NCBI RefSeq assembly: GCF_000496575.1
Contig: NZ_AYKT01000015.1
Span: forward strand, 17,458 to 81,457
From: Geobacillus thermodenitrificans subsp. thermodenitrificans DSM 465
GTDB lineage: Bacteria; Bacillota; Bacilli; Bacillales; Anoxybacillaceae
Direction of reading: 5' to 3'
Length of the DNA stretch: 64,000 nt
In this document: one piece after another, positions 49,266 to 58,821 of the stretch
Layout of the letters: each line of letters starts with the position of its first letter
How positions within the stretch are numbered: the first letter of the stretch is position 1
The notes under the pieces: generated by a model
Seen by the model: the letters and a program-made list of their open reading frames with translations, nothing else
What the model was told of the DNA's origin: nothing
Database searches by the model: none
Made by a program: the position numbers and the translations under genes

Positions 49266-50711
49266 ATGAAAAAACGAAAAATGTATGTAGATGGAAAATG
49301 GATCGATAGTAAATCAGGAGAGGCAATCACCGTTTTCAACCCTGCAAACTATGAGCCGATTGCTCAAGTTCCTCGTGGTAATAGCGAAGATGTAAATGAT
49401 GCAGTTGAAGCTGCACGAAGAACATTTGAGTCACAGCAATGGAGGAACGTGAAACCGCATGAACGAGGTTATATTTTGCTTGAGATGGCTAAAAGAATAC
49501 GAGAGTGTAAAGATGAGTTGGCACGATTAGAAACATTAGATGTCGGAAAGCCTTTGTCTCAGTCATATGCAGATGTGGAGGCAGCGGCACGATATTTTGA
49601 GTTTTACGGAGGGGTTGCCGATAAAATAATGGGGGAAACCATTCCAGTTGAGCCGGGAATATTAGATTATACTATTCGTGAACCGCTCGGTGTCACAGCA
49701 CATATTATTCCATGGAATTATCCTATTCAAATTTCTTCAAGAAGTGCCGCAGCAGCAATCGCGGCAGGAAATGCTGTTGTCATGAAACCAGCTGAAGATG
49801 CTCCTTTAACTACGTTAAAGTTGGCAGAGTTTTTCGACGAACTAAACCTTCCAAACGGAATATTCAACGTAGTGACAGGATTTGGACATGAAGCAGGAGC
49901 AGCTTTGGCATCGCATCCAGATATTGACCATGTGACATTTACTGGATCGGTAGAAACAGGAATATCTGTTATGCAGGCTGCAGCTAAGAACGTCGTTCCT
50001 GTTACGTTAGAACTAGGAGGGAAATCTCCAAATATTGTATTTTCAGATTGTGATAAAGAGAAAGCTTTACATTGGATAGTAAAGTCAATTATACAAAACG
50101 CTGGTCAAACCTGTTCGGCTGGTTCTAGGCTCATTATTGAAAAATCGATCAAAGATTCGTTTGTAGAAGCTTTAGTAGAAAGATTTAAAAACATGACAAT
50201 TGGTCCGGGTATAGAGGATGTTGATATTGGACCTATTATTTCAAAAAAGCAGTTTGACATCATACAGAATTTCCTTTCGATTGCAGAGAGAGAAGGGAAG
50301 ATACTTGTAGGTGGACGGCGAGTAATGATTCCAGGAAATGAGAAAGGATATTATGTACAGCCCACTATTGTTGATGAAGTGGATGCAAATAGTCCATTAG
50401 CTCAGGAAGAAATTTTTGGACCTGTGTTAACGGTACTTACGTTTGAATCGGAAGAGGAAGCCATTCAAATGGCTAACGGGACTAAATTTGGGCTTGTGAC
50501 AGGCATTTGGACATCAGATGTAAAGAGAGCTCATCGTGTTGCAGAAAGGGTTCAATCTGGACAGGTCTTTATCAATAATTATGGGGCAGGCGGAGGTATT
50601 CAAATGCCTTTCGGCGGATATAAACGAAGTGGGTTCGGGAGAGAAAAAGGACTAGAAGCATTGAGAAATTACACACAATTAAAAAATATAGCTTTGAAAT
50701 ACTCTGACTAG
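49266..50711 (+). CDS. NAD-dependent aldehyde dehydrogenase; candidate 4-dehydropantoate dehydrogenase
   Basis: This 481-residue aldehyde dehydrogenase has Rossmann contacts IIPWNYP and FTGSVETG, catalytic Glu in LELGGKSPN, catalytic Cys in NAGQTCSAGSRL, and the end FGREKGLEALRNYTQLK. It is in the betaine-aldehyde/gamma-aminobutyraldehyde-like subgroup. ATG 49266 fits AAGGGG at six to seven bases; an ATG two codons earlier abuts that site. It lies 374 bases after the SDR gene on the same strand, with a terminator between. By context it would oxidise the aldehyde made from pantoate. Confidence 0.88.
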   Translation: MKKRKMYVDGKWIDSKSGEAITVFNPANYEPIAQVPRGNSEDVNDAVEAARRTFESQQWRNVKPHERGYILLEMAKRIRECKDELARLETLDVGKPLSQSYADVEAAARYFEFYGGVADKIMGETIPVEPGILDYTIREPLGVTAHIIPWNYPIQISSRSAAAAIAAGNAVVMKPAEDAPLTTLKLAEFFDELNLPNGIFNVVTGFGHEAGAALASHPDIDHVTFTGSVETGISVMQAAAKNVVPVTLELGGKSPNIVFSDCDKEKALHWIVKSIIQNAGQTCSAGSRLIIEKSIKDSFVEALVERFKNMTIGPGIEDVDIGPIISKKQFDIIQNFLSIAEREGKILVGGRRVMIPGNEKGYYVQPTIVDEVDANSPLAQEEIFGPVLTVLTFESEEEAIQMANGTKFGLVTGIWTSDVKRAHRVAERVQSGQVFINNYGAGGGIQMPFGGYKRSGFGREKGLEALRNYTQLKNIALKYSD

Positions 50712-50875
50712 GCTTAATCGTTACTAGTTTTGTATTTGTGGCGATGATAAAGTCTTCATTATTTAACGTGGCGTTTGAATGGATTGAAAAGAGGGTGTCC
50801 TCAAATTCGTGCAATTTAGGAAAGTTTCTATAACAATAAATAAGCCAATTATCTAATTGATTGACGACCAAAAAA

Positions 50876-50946
50876 GAGACACGAACCGAACTCCTTGATT
50901 ACAATAGGCGTATGCCCATCACGAGTCACAAGGAGGTTCGTGTCTC
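50876..50946. repeat. Inverted repeat with long arms, possible IS end or terminator
   Basis: GAGACACGAACCGAACTCCTTG (50876-50897) matches the reverse complement of CAAGGAGGTTCGTGTCTC (50929-50946) except for four extra bases in the left arm. It lies between two convergent genes. A 15-codon frame beginning MCITTRSHEESS right after it could be transposon debris. Confidence 0.5.
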
Positions 50947-51021
50947 ATGTGTATAACGACGAGATCTCACGAGGAGAGCTCAGTTGACCATTGAGATGAG
51001 TAAGTCTGCTCACCTACAGTT

Positions 51022-52740
51022 TCAATTGGGCAACGACTCCCGGAAGCGGCTGCACCACCATAATTTAATTTTTCCGATGCTCCATCCGGTTTCTGTTGTT
51101 TGAAGTGAATGAACACGCCAATACATGGGTGGATGGGACATAAACTGGAATTCCAAAAATCTGAAAAACCAAGAATCTCTTTCTAAGGAAGAGATTTTTT
51201 TGGCCTTTTTATTCGCTTCTTGCTCTTTTTCAAAAGTAACGTAGTATCCTGCAGACTTTTCCAATGCTCGATCTTGATATTCACACAGGATCGTCAAGCT
51301 GTTAGCCATTTGAGCATTCCCACCGTCCAACAGCGTTGCTCCTAAATGATCTGCCCGTACTTCCATCCACTGTGTGAATAGAGATTGGAAAGCAGGAAGC
51401 AGAAAAATCAAGAGCCAAAGGCTGAGAAAAACAAAGATTTGAGCATGTTCCAGCCAATTTTGGAAAGCTTTATAGAAAAGGAAAACACCAGCCAAAACCA
51501 ACCCAATCAACAAAAATCGCAATAACTGTCCCATCAAGACATCTCGCTTTTTCACATGAATCGCCTCATGAGCCAAAATGCCTTCAATGGCTTCATGGGG
51601 AAGTTTCAGCGTTTCTGAAGTCAACGCTACCAATGATCGACCAATATTCGCGCCTATCGCAAAACCGTTATATTCGGCCGATTCCGTGACATAAATATCG
51701 ACATGGGAAAGGCCGGCACGTGAAAAGACTTTCTCGATGATTGGCAGCAAATCGGGATCGTCTATTTTCTTCATATCTAAAGCGATTTTTAATACGCGAT
51801 CAGAAATCCATAGATTGAATATCCAAAATAGTACCATAACAATGGTTGTTACGATCGGTCCGATCCCCATCAAAGTAAACAGTGTGATGAGAGCTGCATA
51901 AGCTCCCACCCCTTTCACCGTGGCTGCAAAATACCATTTTCCTAAAAGACGTTTCCAATTGTTTTGATGATAGAAAGGCTTTACTTCGACCTCTTCCATT
52001 TTATGTATTTCTTCTTTGAGGAGAAATGCCATTGATTCCGATGGATCCGGAGTGAAATAGACTTTTTCACCGGAAAAAGATAGCTTCCACGTTTTCCCCA
52101 TGCTGGTCGTATAGTCCATGTTAGGAGAGAATAAAGAAAAAAGCTGGAATAGTTGCAACACATCCGGCCGGGTTTGAATGCTGACTTCTGAAAGTTCCTC
52201 CAATGGATACTTTTTTGTTTCAAACAAAGATACAGCATATAGTACTTCTTCGTGTTCTGCGTAAAAAAGGCGGAGAGAGCGAAACAACTCCACTCTTTTT
52301 GTCAGTCCAACGACAAGAGAGACGAAGCTATATAAAAGTATGAGCGTGATCAGGGAATCCGGTCCGAAAAGGAAGTAAAGAACAGCGATGACTATAAACA
52401 ATCCGGAAAATAAGAAATCCACTAAAAGGCGCTCTTTATTTTTAGACAAGACAATTTCTCTCGCGCCTTGTTCTTTTAGTTGATCGATGATCTCTTGCAA
52501 TTGGACCTTGCTTCTTTCTGGTACCGGAGAGCTAAAAAAGCTAAATACAAATATAAAAAAAATAGACACCGTTTTTATAAACCCTTGATCTAAGAACACA
52601 TAGACGATCCATCCGATTCCGAGTATAGCAGTGAGGATATATACATATAAAGAAGGACACCATTTTTTTAAAAAGTATGCCAAGAAACTGAGAAAAAAGC
52701 CGACCACAGCAGTCCAAATCGATATAGTCACATCTGGCAT
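51022..52740 (-). CDS. M48 family (HtpX/Ste24-like) membrane metalloprotease
   Basis: This 572-residue membrane protein has N-terminal helices (about residues 8-70 and 100-150), a cytoplasmic segment, a second membrane pair near 250-310, then a peptidase M48 domain with the zinc motif HEAIH (residues 391-395) followed by a further helix and the EVRADHLGA third-ligand region. It is larger than HtpX (about 290 residues), the extra N-terminal half being unrecognised. Such proteases degrade misfolded membrane proteins. ATG 52740 follows GGGGGAG; the frame extends 17 codons further upstream without a good signal. Confidence 0.82.
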   Translation of the reverse strand: MPDVTISIWTAVVGFFLSFLAYFLKKWCPSLYVYILTAILGIGWIVYVFLDQGFIKTVSIFFIFVFSFFSSPVPERSKVQLQEIIDQLKEQGAREIVLSKNKERLLVDFLFSGLFIVIAVLYFLFGPDSLITLILLYSFVSLVVGLTKRVELFRSLRLFYAEHEEVLYAVSLFETKKYPLEELSEVSIQTRPDVLQLFQLFSLFSPNMDYTTSMGKTWKLSFSGEKVYFTPDPSESMAFLLKEEIHKMEEVEVKPFYHQNNWKRLLGKWYFAATVKGVGAYAALITLFTLMGIGPIVTTIVMVLFWIFNLWISDRVLKIALDMKKIDDPDLLPIIEKVFSRAGLSHVDIYVTESAEYNGFAIGANIGRSLVALTSETLKLPHEAIEGILAHEAIHVKKRDVLMGQLLRFLLIGLVLAGVFLFYKAFQNWLEHAQIFVFLSLWLLIFLLPAFQSLFTQWMEVRADHLGATLLDGGNAQMANSLTILCEYQDRALEKSAGYYVTFEKEQEANKKAKKISSLERDSWFFRFLEFQFMSHPPMYWRVHSLQTTETGWSIGKIKLWWCSRFRESLPN

Positions 52741-52881
52741 CAGTTGCTCCCCCTGTCTAGTTGAAAAAAGTGCAAGAAAACCCCCAGTCATTATTTATCA
52801 CTTAAGTAAATCCACTAACACCCATTGGTAACGAAACTCCTCCTTTCTACATGTAGGTAGGTTGACAATGACATGTTGTTG

Positions 52882-52897
52882 AACGTTCATGAACGTT
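52882..52897. promoter_or_regulatory. 16-bp perfect palindrome upstream of the M48 protease gene
   Basis: AACGTTCATGAACGTT is a perfect palindrome about 140 bases upstream of the protease start, in an otherwise non-coding region. It is a plausible binding site for a homodimeric repressor; no regulator gene is adjacent. Confidence 0.45.
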
Positions 52898-53494
52898 TTC
52901 TTCTAATCTTGGTTTTTTTTTCTAATTAGCATTATAGCAGGGATAGGTCCTTTTTGTATATCTTTTTTTTCACTCCACTGCGCTTGTTGGGGAACCTGAA
53001 TGTGACCTACAATATTTTCATCACATGTAACGGATAACGATCATTCATGTAGGAGAGGAACCGTATGATTAAGAGAACCGTTTTTGTATGACTCATGTTG
53101 TTGCCTTCCTCATGATTCGGGATTCACGCTTACGAAAGCGAGCGGTCAGTGCCCTGATATGTTCTTTGCATGGGTGGATCAGCAGATTGTTGCTGATGTT
53201 TTGGCCATTCATTGTAGTAAAGGTGGGGCGAGCATGTCATGACGGAAGGGCATCGGCATCGCCACGCTCATTGCTGGCATCATTACAAACACATTCTGTC
53301 GTTCGTATTTGTTCGTTGTTGTACTCTTGGTTCCAGTATTTGTTCTGAACAACTCAATGGATGGGTCAGCCAATTTTTTTGGACTTGATTTTCTGAACCT
53401 AGGAACAATCGTTTGTGAATAGAATGTATGTTTTTTCTCTGGAGACAGGAAACATGAGGAATGTTGTCGAATATTGATGGAGGTGGAAAAATCA
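52898..53494. other. Intergenic region, no gene recognised
   Basis: About 600 bases between the divergent M48 and nfeD genes with only short frames and no recognisable remnant. Confidence 0.4.
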
Positions 53495-53520
53495 TGAAAC
53501 CTCTAACGGCTTCGGTCGTA
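53495..53520 (+). promoter_or_regulatory. Sigma-W promoter of nfeD-floT
   Basis: TGAAAC (53495-53500), 16 bases, CGTA (53517-53520) is an exact match to the sigma-W consensus as known in B. subtilis, 33 bases upstream of the nfeD start. In B. subtilis the homologous yuaF-floT genes are sigma-W controlled. Confidence 0.85.
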
Positions 53521-53553
53521 TGAATAGGTGAGGGGAAAGGAGGGAGGGAGAAG

Positions 53554-54090
53554 TTGTTTGGCTATCCGCCTGAAGTCGTATACGGAGCGGTGCTGGTGGT
53601 CAGCGCACTATTGACGGTTTTGTATTTTTTCTTCAGCGATGTGCTTGACGGTTTGTTCGATGTGGCCGCTCATCCGCTGTTTAGCCCGCAGCTGGTTTTA
53701 TCGTTTTTCATCGTCGCAAGTGCGGTTGGACTGTTGGCGGAATGGTATACGGATTGGGCGTCTCATTGGATCATTTGGCTGAGCGTTGGAGTGGCACTTA
53801 TTGTTGTACTGCTTTTGCACTTTTTCGTCTTTTTGCCGCTTCGGTCGGCTGAGGCTTCGCTTGGGTATACGGACGCCGAATTGGAAGGGTCGCTAGCGAA
53901 GGTGATCGTGTCCGTGCCGCCGGATGGGTTTGGTGAAATTCTCATCTCCCGTAAAAGCGGTGCAGTGGCCAAAGCGGCGAAGAGCATGAACAATGAAGCC
54001 ATTCCGTCAGGGGAAGAGGTCATCATCGTGCGAATGGAAAACGGCATCGCTGTGGTGGCGAGGCACGATCCGTATCAGCTTTCCATCTAA
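53554..54090 (+). CDS. yuaF: NfeD-like membrane protein (YuaF type)
   Basis: This 178-residue short NfeD protein has three to four membrane helices (about residues 7-95) and a C-terminal OB-fold domain (about 105-178: LEGSLAKVIVSVPPDGFGEILI ... EEVIIVRMENGIAVV). It works with the flotillin encoded next to it in membrane-microdomain organisation. The start is TTG 53554 after a strong GGAGGGAGGGAG. It is 21 bases upstream of the flotillin gene. Confidence 0.9.
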   Translation: MFGYPPEVVYGAVLVVSALLTVLYFFFSDVLDGLFDVAAHPLFSPQLVLSFFIVASAVGLLAEWYTDWASHWIIWLSVGVALIVVLLLHFFVFLPLRSAEASLGYTDAELEGSLAKVIVSVPPDGFGEILISRKSGAVAKAAKSMNNEAIPSGEEVIIVRMENGIAVVARHDPYQLSI

Positions 54091-54111
54091 CATAACGAAA
54101 GGGGAAATGTC

Positions 54112-55632
54112 ATGACTGTTGCACCATGGTTGATTGTAGTTGGTGTCGTTGTCTTGCTTCTTATCGGACTCATTGCTATTTTTATTGCTCGCTACCGTAC
54201 AGTCGGTCCGGATGAGGCGCTTATTGTCACAGGCAGCTACTTAGGAAACAAAAACGTCCATGTTGATGAGTCAGGAAACAAAATTAAAATCGTCCGCGGC
54301 GGCGGTACGTTTGTTGTGCCGATTTTCCAACAGGCTGAGCCGCTCAGTTTATTGTCGATTAAGCTGGACGTGCAAACGCCGGAAGTGTATACGGAGCAAG
54401 GGGTGCCCGTGATGGCGGACGGGGTGGCGCTCATTAAAGTCGGCAGTTCGATCGGCGAAATTGCGACCGCAGCCGAGCAGTTTTTAGGCAAAACGCGCCA
54501 AGACATGGAAAACGAAGCGCGTGAAGTGCTTGAAGGCCATCTTCGCTCCATCCTCGGGTCGATGACGGTTGAAGAAATTTATAAAAACCGCGACAAATTT
54601 TCTCAAGAAGTACAGCGTGTCGCCTCACAAGATCTCGCAAAAATGGGGCTTGTCATCGTCTCGTTCACGATCAAAGATGTGCGCGACAAAAACGGCTACC
54701 TTGACGCGCTCGGGAAGCCGCGCATCGCTCAGGTGAAACGTGACGCCGATATCGCGACAGCAGAGGCAGAAAAAGAGACGCGCATCAAGCGGGCCGAAGC
54801 TGACAAGGAAGCGCGCAAAGCAGAGTTAGAGCGGATGACGGAAATCGCCGAGGCGGAAAAAATCAATCAGCTCAAACTCGCCGAATTCCGCCAAGAGCAA
54901 GATATCGCCAAAGCGCGTGCCGACCAAGCGTACCATCTCGAAGAAGCGAAAGCAAAACAAGAAGTTATGGCTCAACAAATGCAAATTAAAATCATCGAGC
55001 GGCAAAAACAAATCGAGCTCGAAGAAAAAGAAATTTTACGCCGCGAACGGCAATACGATTCAGAAGTGAAGAAAAAAGCCGATGCCGAGCGCTATGCGAT
55101 CGAGCAAAAAGCGGCAGCGGAAAAAGCGAAACAAATCGCCGAAGCCGATGCGCAAAAATACCGCGTCGAAACGCTCGCCAAAGCGGAAGCCGAGCGCATC
55201 CGCCTCGACGGGTTGGCGAAAGCTGAGGCTGAGAAAGCAAAAGGGGAAGCAGAAGCGGAAATTATCCGCCTGAAAGGTCTCGCCGAAGCGGAAGCGAAAC
55301 AAAAAATCGCCGAAGCGTTCGAACGCTATGGCCAAGCAGCCGTGCTCGACATGATCATCAAGATGCTTCCGGAATATGCGAAACAAGTGGCGAGCCCGCT
55401 GTCCAATATCGAGAAGTTGACGATTGTCGACACTGGCTCAGGAGCGGGAGGCGGTGCCAACCGCGTCACCGGTTATGCGACGAACTTAATGGCGAGCTTG
55501 CAGGAGACGTTAAAAGCGTCAACTGGCATCGATGTCAAGCAGCTGCTTGAAAATATCGCCCAAGGCGGGACACCAGCCTCACCCGTGAACCCACCTACTG
55601 CTTCGGGGCAACAAACGAACACGAACGAATAA
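54112..55632 (+). CDS. floT: Flotillin (FloT/YuaG)
   Basis: This 506-residue lipid-raft scaffold protein has an N-terminal membrane-inserting segment (about residues 5-27), an SPFH/PHB domain to about 200 (RYRTVGPDEALIVTG ... VPIFQQAEPLSLLSIKLDVQ), a long Ala/Glu-rich coiled coil (about 200-420, many EAE and KAEAE repeats), and a C-terminal flexible tail. Length and partner are as in B. subtilis YuaG. It is co-transcribed with the NfeD gene under a sigma-W promoter, so it is part of the envelope-stress regulon. Confidence 0.95.
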   Translation: MTVAPWLIVVGVVVLLLIGLIAIFIARYRTVGPDEALIVTGSYLGNKNVHVDESGNKIKIVRGGGTFVVPIFQQAEPLSLLSIKLDVQTPEVYTEQGVPVMADGVALIKVGSSIGEIATAAEQFLGKTRQDMENEAREVLEGHLRSILGSMTVEEIYKNRDKFSQEVQRVASQDLAKMGLVIVSFTIKDVRDKNGYLDALGKPRIAQVKRDADIATAEAEKETRIKRAEADKEARKAELERMTEIAEAEKINQLKLAEFRQEQDIAKARADQAYHLEEAKAKQEVMAQQMQIKIIERQKQIELEEKEILRRERQYDSEVKKKADAERYAIEQKAAAEKAKQIAEADAQKYRVETLAKAEAERIRLDGLAKAEAEKAKGEAEAEIIRLKGLAEAEAKQKIAEAFERYGQAAVLDMIIKMLPEYAKQVASPLSNIEKLTIVDTGSGAGGGANRVTGYATNLMASLQETLKASTGIDVKQLLENIAQGGTPASPVNPPTASGQQTNTNE

Positions 55633-55645
55633 TTCAGCTGTCTCT

Positions 55646-55677
55646 AGCGCCTTTGGTCGATCCAAGGGCGCTTTTTC
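55646..55677 (+). terminator. Terminator after floT
   Basis: AGCGCCTT pairs with AAGGGCGCT, followed by five T. Confidence 0.8.
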
Positions 55678-55687
55678 TGCTTCATAG

Positions 55688-55716
55688 TTGCGCAGGGAGC
55701 GCCGTTTCGCTATGAT
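55688..55716 (+). promoter_or_regulatory. Sigma-A promoter of dgkB
   Basis: TTGCGC (55688-55693) and TATGAT (55711-55716) with a 17-base spacer, 60 bases upstream of dgkB. Confidence 0.6.
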
Positions 55717-55775
55717 GTGGAATAGTGGAAGGTTCCTTTTCAAGGATGGAAAAAGAGGAAGTAGGTTGATGATGA

Positions 55776-56696
55776 ATGAAACGAGCTCGAGTGATTTATA
55801 ATCCGACATCGGGACGGGAGCTGTTTAAGCGCCATTTGCCCGATGTGCTCGTCCGATTAGAAAAGGCTGGATATGAAACGTCGTGCCACGCCACTGAAGG
55901 GCCGGGGGATGCGACGAAAGCAGCGAGGCAAGCAGCCGAGAGGGAATTTGACCTCGTTGTGGCGGCAGGCGGCGATGGAACGATTAACGAGGTGGTCAAT
56001 GGCATTGCGAATCAGCCATACCGCCCGAAGCTCGGCGTGATCCCTGTTGGGACGACGAACGATTTCGCCCGTGCTATCGGTGTGCCGCGTTCGATCGAAG
56101 GGGCGTGCGAGGTGATCGCCACGGGTGAACCTGTCGCGATTGACATCGGCTCTGTCACCAATGAAGACCAGACACGTTATTTCATCAATATCGCGGGCGG
56201 CGGGCGCCTGACCGAGCTCACCTATGAAGTGCCAAGTAAGTTGAAAACGATGCTCGGCCAGCTGGCCTATTACTTAAAAGGGATTGAAATGCTTCCGTCG
56301 ATTAAGGCAACGGAGGCGCAAATTGAGTATGACGGCAAACTATTTGAAGGTGAAATCATGATGTTTTTAGTCTCGCTGACCAACTCGGTCGGCGGCTTTG
56401 AAAAATTAGCGCCTGATTCGTCACTCAATGACGGCCTGTTTGACTTCATCATTGTCAAGAAAACGAATTTGGCTGAGTTTATCCGTCTCGTCACGCTAGC
56501 GGCGCGCGGGGAGCACATTAACGACCCGCATGTCATTTACACGAAAGCCAATCGGGTGAAAGTACGCTCTTCGATGCAGCTGAACTTAGACGGCGAATTC
56601 GGCGGCATGCTTCCGGGCGAGTTTGTCAACTTATACCGCCATCTCGAAGTATTCATGCCAAAAGAAAAAGCAGCACAAGTGAGAACAGGGCCATAA
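55776..56696 (+). CDS. dgkB: Diacylglycerol kinase DgkB
   Basis: This 306-residue soluble lipid kinase phosphorylates diacylglycerol released during lipoteichoic acid synthesis, returning it to phospholipid synthesis. ATP-site motif GGDGTINEVVNG (about residues 66-77) and VGTTNDFARAIG (about 93-104) are typical of the DAGK_cat family, and the C-terminal domain includes the DGEFGGMLP segment. It resumes the B. subtilis gene order (yerQ-yefA) after the accessory region. The stop codon lies inside the following terminator hairpin. Confidence 0.95.
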   Translation: MKRARVIYNPTSGRELFKRHLPDVLVRLEKAGYETSCHATEGPGDATKAARQAAEREFDLVVAAGGDGTINEVVNGIANQPYRPKLGVIPVGTTNDFARAIGVPRSIEGACEVIATGEPVAIDIGSVTNEDQTRYFINIAGGGRLTELTYEVPSKLKTMLGQLAYYLKGIEMLPSIKATEAQIEYDGKLFEGEIMMFLVSLTNSVGGFEKLAPDSSLNDGLFDFIIVKKTNLAEFIRLVTLAARGEHINDPHVIYTKANRVKVRSSMQLNLDGEFGGMLPGEFVNLYRHLEVFMPKEKAAQVRTGP

Positions 56697-56710
56697 GCCT
56701 GTTCTTTTCT
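56683..56710 (+). terminator. Terminator overlapping the dgkB stop
   Basis: AGAACAGG (56683-56690) pairs with CCTGTTCT (56699-56706), followed by TTTCTT. Confidence 0.7.
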
Positions 56711-56770
56711 TATGTCCTCACGCTAGAAGGGGCACGCTAAACATACACGATGGTCAGAAAGGGGAACGAC

Positions 56771-58153
56771 ATGGCGAAACAACAAGCACCGGTCGCCAAA
56801 AACGACTACTATGACGTGACATTCACAGATTTGACTCACGACGGTCTTGGCGTCGCGAAAGTGGATGGCTTTCCGTTGTTTGTGAAAAACGCGCTTCCAG
56901 GCGAGCGGGCGAAAGTGAAAGTGATCAAGGTGAAAAAAGGGTACGGGTACGGCCGCCTCATCGAGCTGTACGAACCGAGCCCGGACCGCGTCGAGCCGCC
57001 CTGTCCCGTTTATCGCCAATGCGGTGGCTGTCAGCTGCAACATCTAAGCTACGAAGGACAGCTGAAGGCGAAAGAAAAACAAGTGAAAGAAGTGCTCGCC
57101 CGCATCGGCAAGCTAGAACACGTCACCGTCCATCCGGTCATCGGGATGAAGAACCCATGGCGCTACCGAAATAAGGCACAAGTGCCAGTCGGTGAGCGCG
57201 AAGGGGGACTGATCGCCGGATTTTACAAAGAGCGAAGTCACGAGATCATCGACATGGACGCTTGTTTCATCCAACAGGAGAAAAATGATGTCGTCGTCCA
57301 AGCAGTGAAACGGATCGCCGAGCGCTATGGTGTCCGACCGTACGATGAACTCACCCACCGCGGCGTGCTCCGTCATATTGTCGCCCGCTACGGCGCGGCA
57401 ACAGGTGAGGTGATGGTCGTGCTCGTCACCCGCACCGAACGTTTGCCGTACGAACAAGAGATTGTCCGCGACATCATCCGCGACATCCCTGACGTCAAAT
57501 CGATCGTGCAAAATATCAACCCTGAGCGGACGAACGTCATTTTCGGAGCGAAAACGCGGGTATTATGGGGAAGTGAGTTCATCACCGACCGAATTGGCGA
57601 CATCCAATTCGCCATCTCGGCTCGTTCATTTTACCAGGTCAACCCGGAACAGACGAAAGTGCTGTACGACAAAGCGCTTGAATACGCTGAGCTAACCGGA
57701 ACGGAGACAGTCATTGACGCCTACTGCGGCATCGGCACGATCTCGCTCTTTTTAGCCAAAAAGGCTAAACACGTCTACGGCGTTGAAATCGTCCCCGAAG
57801 CGATCGAAGACGCCAAACGCAACGCGGCGCTCAACGGCATCACAAACGTCACGTTCGCTGTCGGCGCTGCTGAAGACGTCATCCCGCGTTGGTACGAAGA
57901 AGGCATTCGTGCCGACTGTCTCGTCGTTGACCCTCCGCGTAAAGGCTGTGACGCGGCGCTGCTCGAGACGATCATGGCCATGAAACCGCCGCGCGTCGTC
58001 TATGTCTCGTGCAACCCAGCCACCTTGGCCCGCGACTTGCGCATCTTAGAGGATGGGGGTTACGAAACGATCGAAGTCCAGCCTGTTGATATGTTTCCTC
58101 ATACGGCTCATGTAGAAAGTGTAGCTCGATTAGCGTTAAAGATAAGAGCGTAA
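56771..58153 (+). CDS. rlmCD: 23S rRNA (uracil-C5)-methyltransferase RlmCD
   Basis: This 460-residue SAM-dependent enzyme is expected to make m5U747 and m5U1939 in 23S rRNA (B. subtilis YefA). It has an N-terminal TRAM domain ([21 protein letters not shown]; split [16 protein letters not shown]), a four-Cys iron-sulfur cluster region ([17 protein letters not shown] plus a later Cys in DMDACFIQ), SAM motif [17 protein letters not shown], and the catalytic [13 protein letters not shown] with nucleophilic Cys. ATG 56771 follows AAGGGG. A distant in-frame start at 56750 is rejected as it precedes the ribosome site. Confidence 0.94.
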   Translation: MAKQQAPVAKNDYYDVTFTDLTHDGLGVAKVDGFPLFVKNALPGERAKVKVIKVKKGYGYGRLIELYEPSPDRVEPPCPVYRQCGGCQLQHLSYEGQLKAKEKQVKEVLARIGKLEHVTVHPVIGMKNPWRYRNKAQVPVGEREGGLIAGFYKERSHEIIDMDACFIQQEKNDVVVQAVKRIAERYGVRPYDELTHRGVLRHIVARYGAATGEVMVVLVTRTERLPYEQEIVRDIIRDIPDVKSIVQNINPERTNVIFGAKTRVLWGSEFITDRIGDIQFAISARSFYQVNPEQTKVLYDKALEYAELTGTETVIDAYCGIGTISLFLAKKAKHVYGVEIVPEAIEDAKRNAALNGITNVTFAVGAAEDVIPRWYEEGIRADCLVVDPPRKGCDAALLETIMAMKPPRVVYVSCNPATLARDLRILEDGGYETIEVQPVDMFPHTAHVESVARLALKIRA

Positions 58154-58275
58154 ATAAACTCTTGTTAAAAACTCTTCTTGCCAAAAACCGAAGGAAAGTT
58201 TTGCTCATATAACAAGAACATCCTTCTCTATCCAGTTGACTGAACGGGTTAGGATGAAAAAGCAACCATTTTTCC

Positions 58276-58308
58276 AGAGAAACGGGACAGGTTCCTGTTT
58301 CTCTTTTT
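58276..58308 (+). terminator. Terminator after rlmCD
   Basis: AGAGAAACGGGA pairs with TTCCTGTTTCTCT and runs into six T. Confidence 0.75.
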
Positions 58309-58656
58309 TGTTAGGGAGTAAAGGCGCAGGGGAAGAAGCATTCACTCGAATAAGGTAGACTGGTTCACGTTGAATGTTCAACGCTGAGCAGTTTCATCGT
58401 TTTAGCACAGGATCCCCCTACTTCCACGAATGAGAAAGGCGGAGCCCGATGAGTAAGTGGGGGAGGAAGGCGTCTTCCTCCTCTCTCTTCTAGTATGCTA
58501 TTCACTAAATAATTGCTCATTTTTAGCGGGTGTTTATACAGGATGGAATTGAAAAATGGGAGCGATTGCTTACTCCCGTCGAAGAACAGAATTTTTTTCT
58601 ATAATCTGTGGTGCCAGGACATGTTTCCGTTTCGCTGCAAATGGTTGAAGAAGCAC

Positions 58657-58710
58657 AAACGAATACGGCATGGGTTCTCGTGAATACTGAACCCATGCCG
58701 TATTTCGTTT
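58657..58710. repeat. Strong hairpin downstream of tcyP
   Basis: AAACGAATACGGCATGGGTTC (58657-58677; one base longer than 20, arms described) pairs with the stretch 58689-58710 with a single bulge and an 11-base loop. It lacks a clear T-run, 112 bases beyond the tcyP stop. It may be an RNA-stabilising or transcription-stop structure. Confidence 0.55.
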
Positions 58711-58821
58711 ACACGTATCTATTTAGCCGATACCTGTTTGCCATATTTATTTTTTCTTTCATTTACCGCGTGCAAGTGCAACTAGGTGTTTTGGCGTGCG
58801 TGAAAGTGAGAAACCTATACC

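Noticed and set aside
51022..52740. M48 metalloprotease as the missing lantibiotic leader protease
   Set aside because: LanP proteins are subtilisin-like serine proteases, this is a membrane zinc protease more than 20 kb away with no shared regulation signs.
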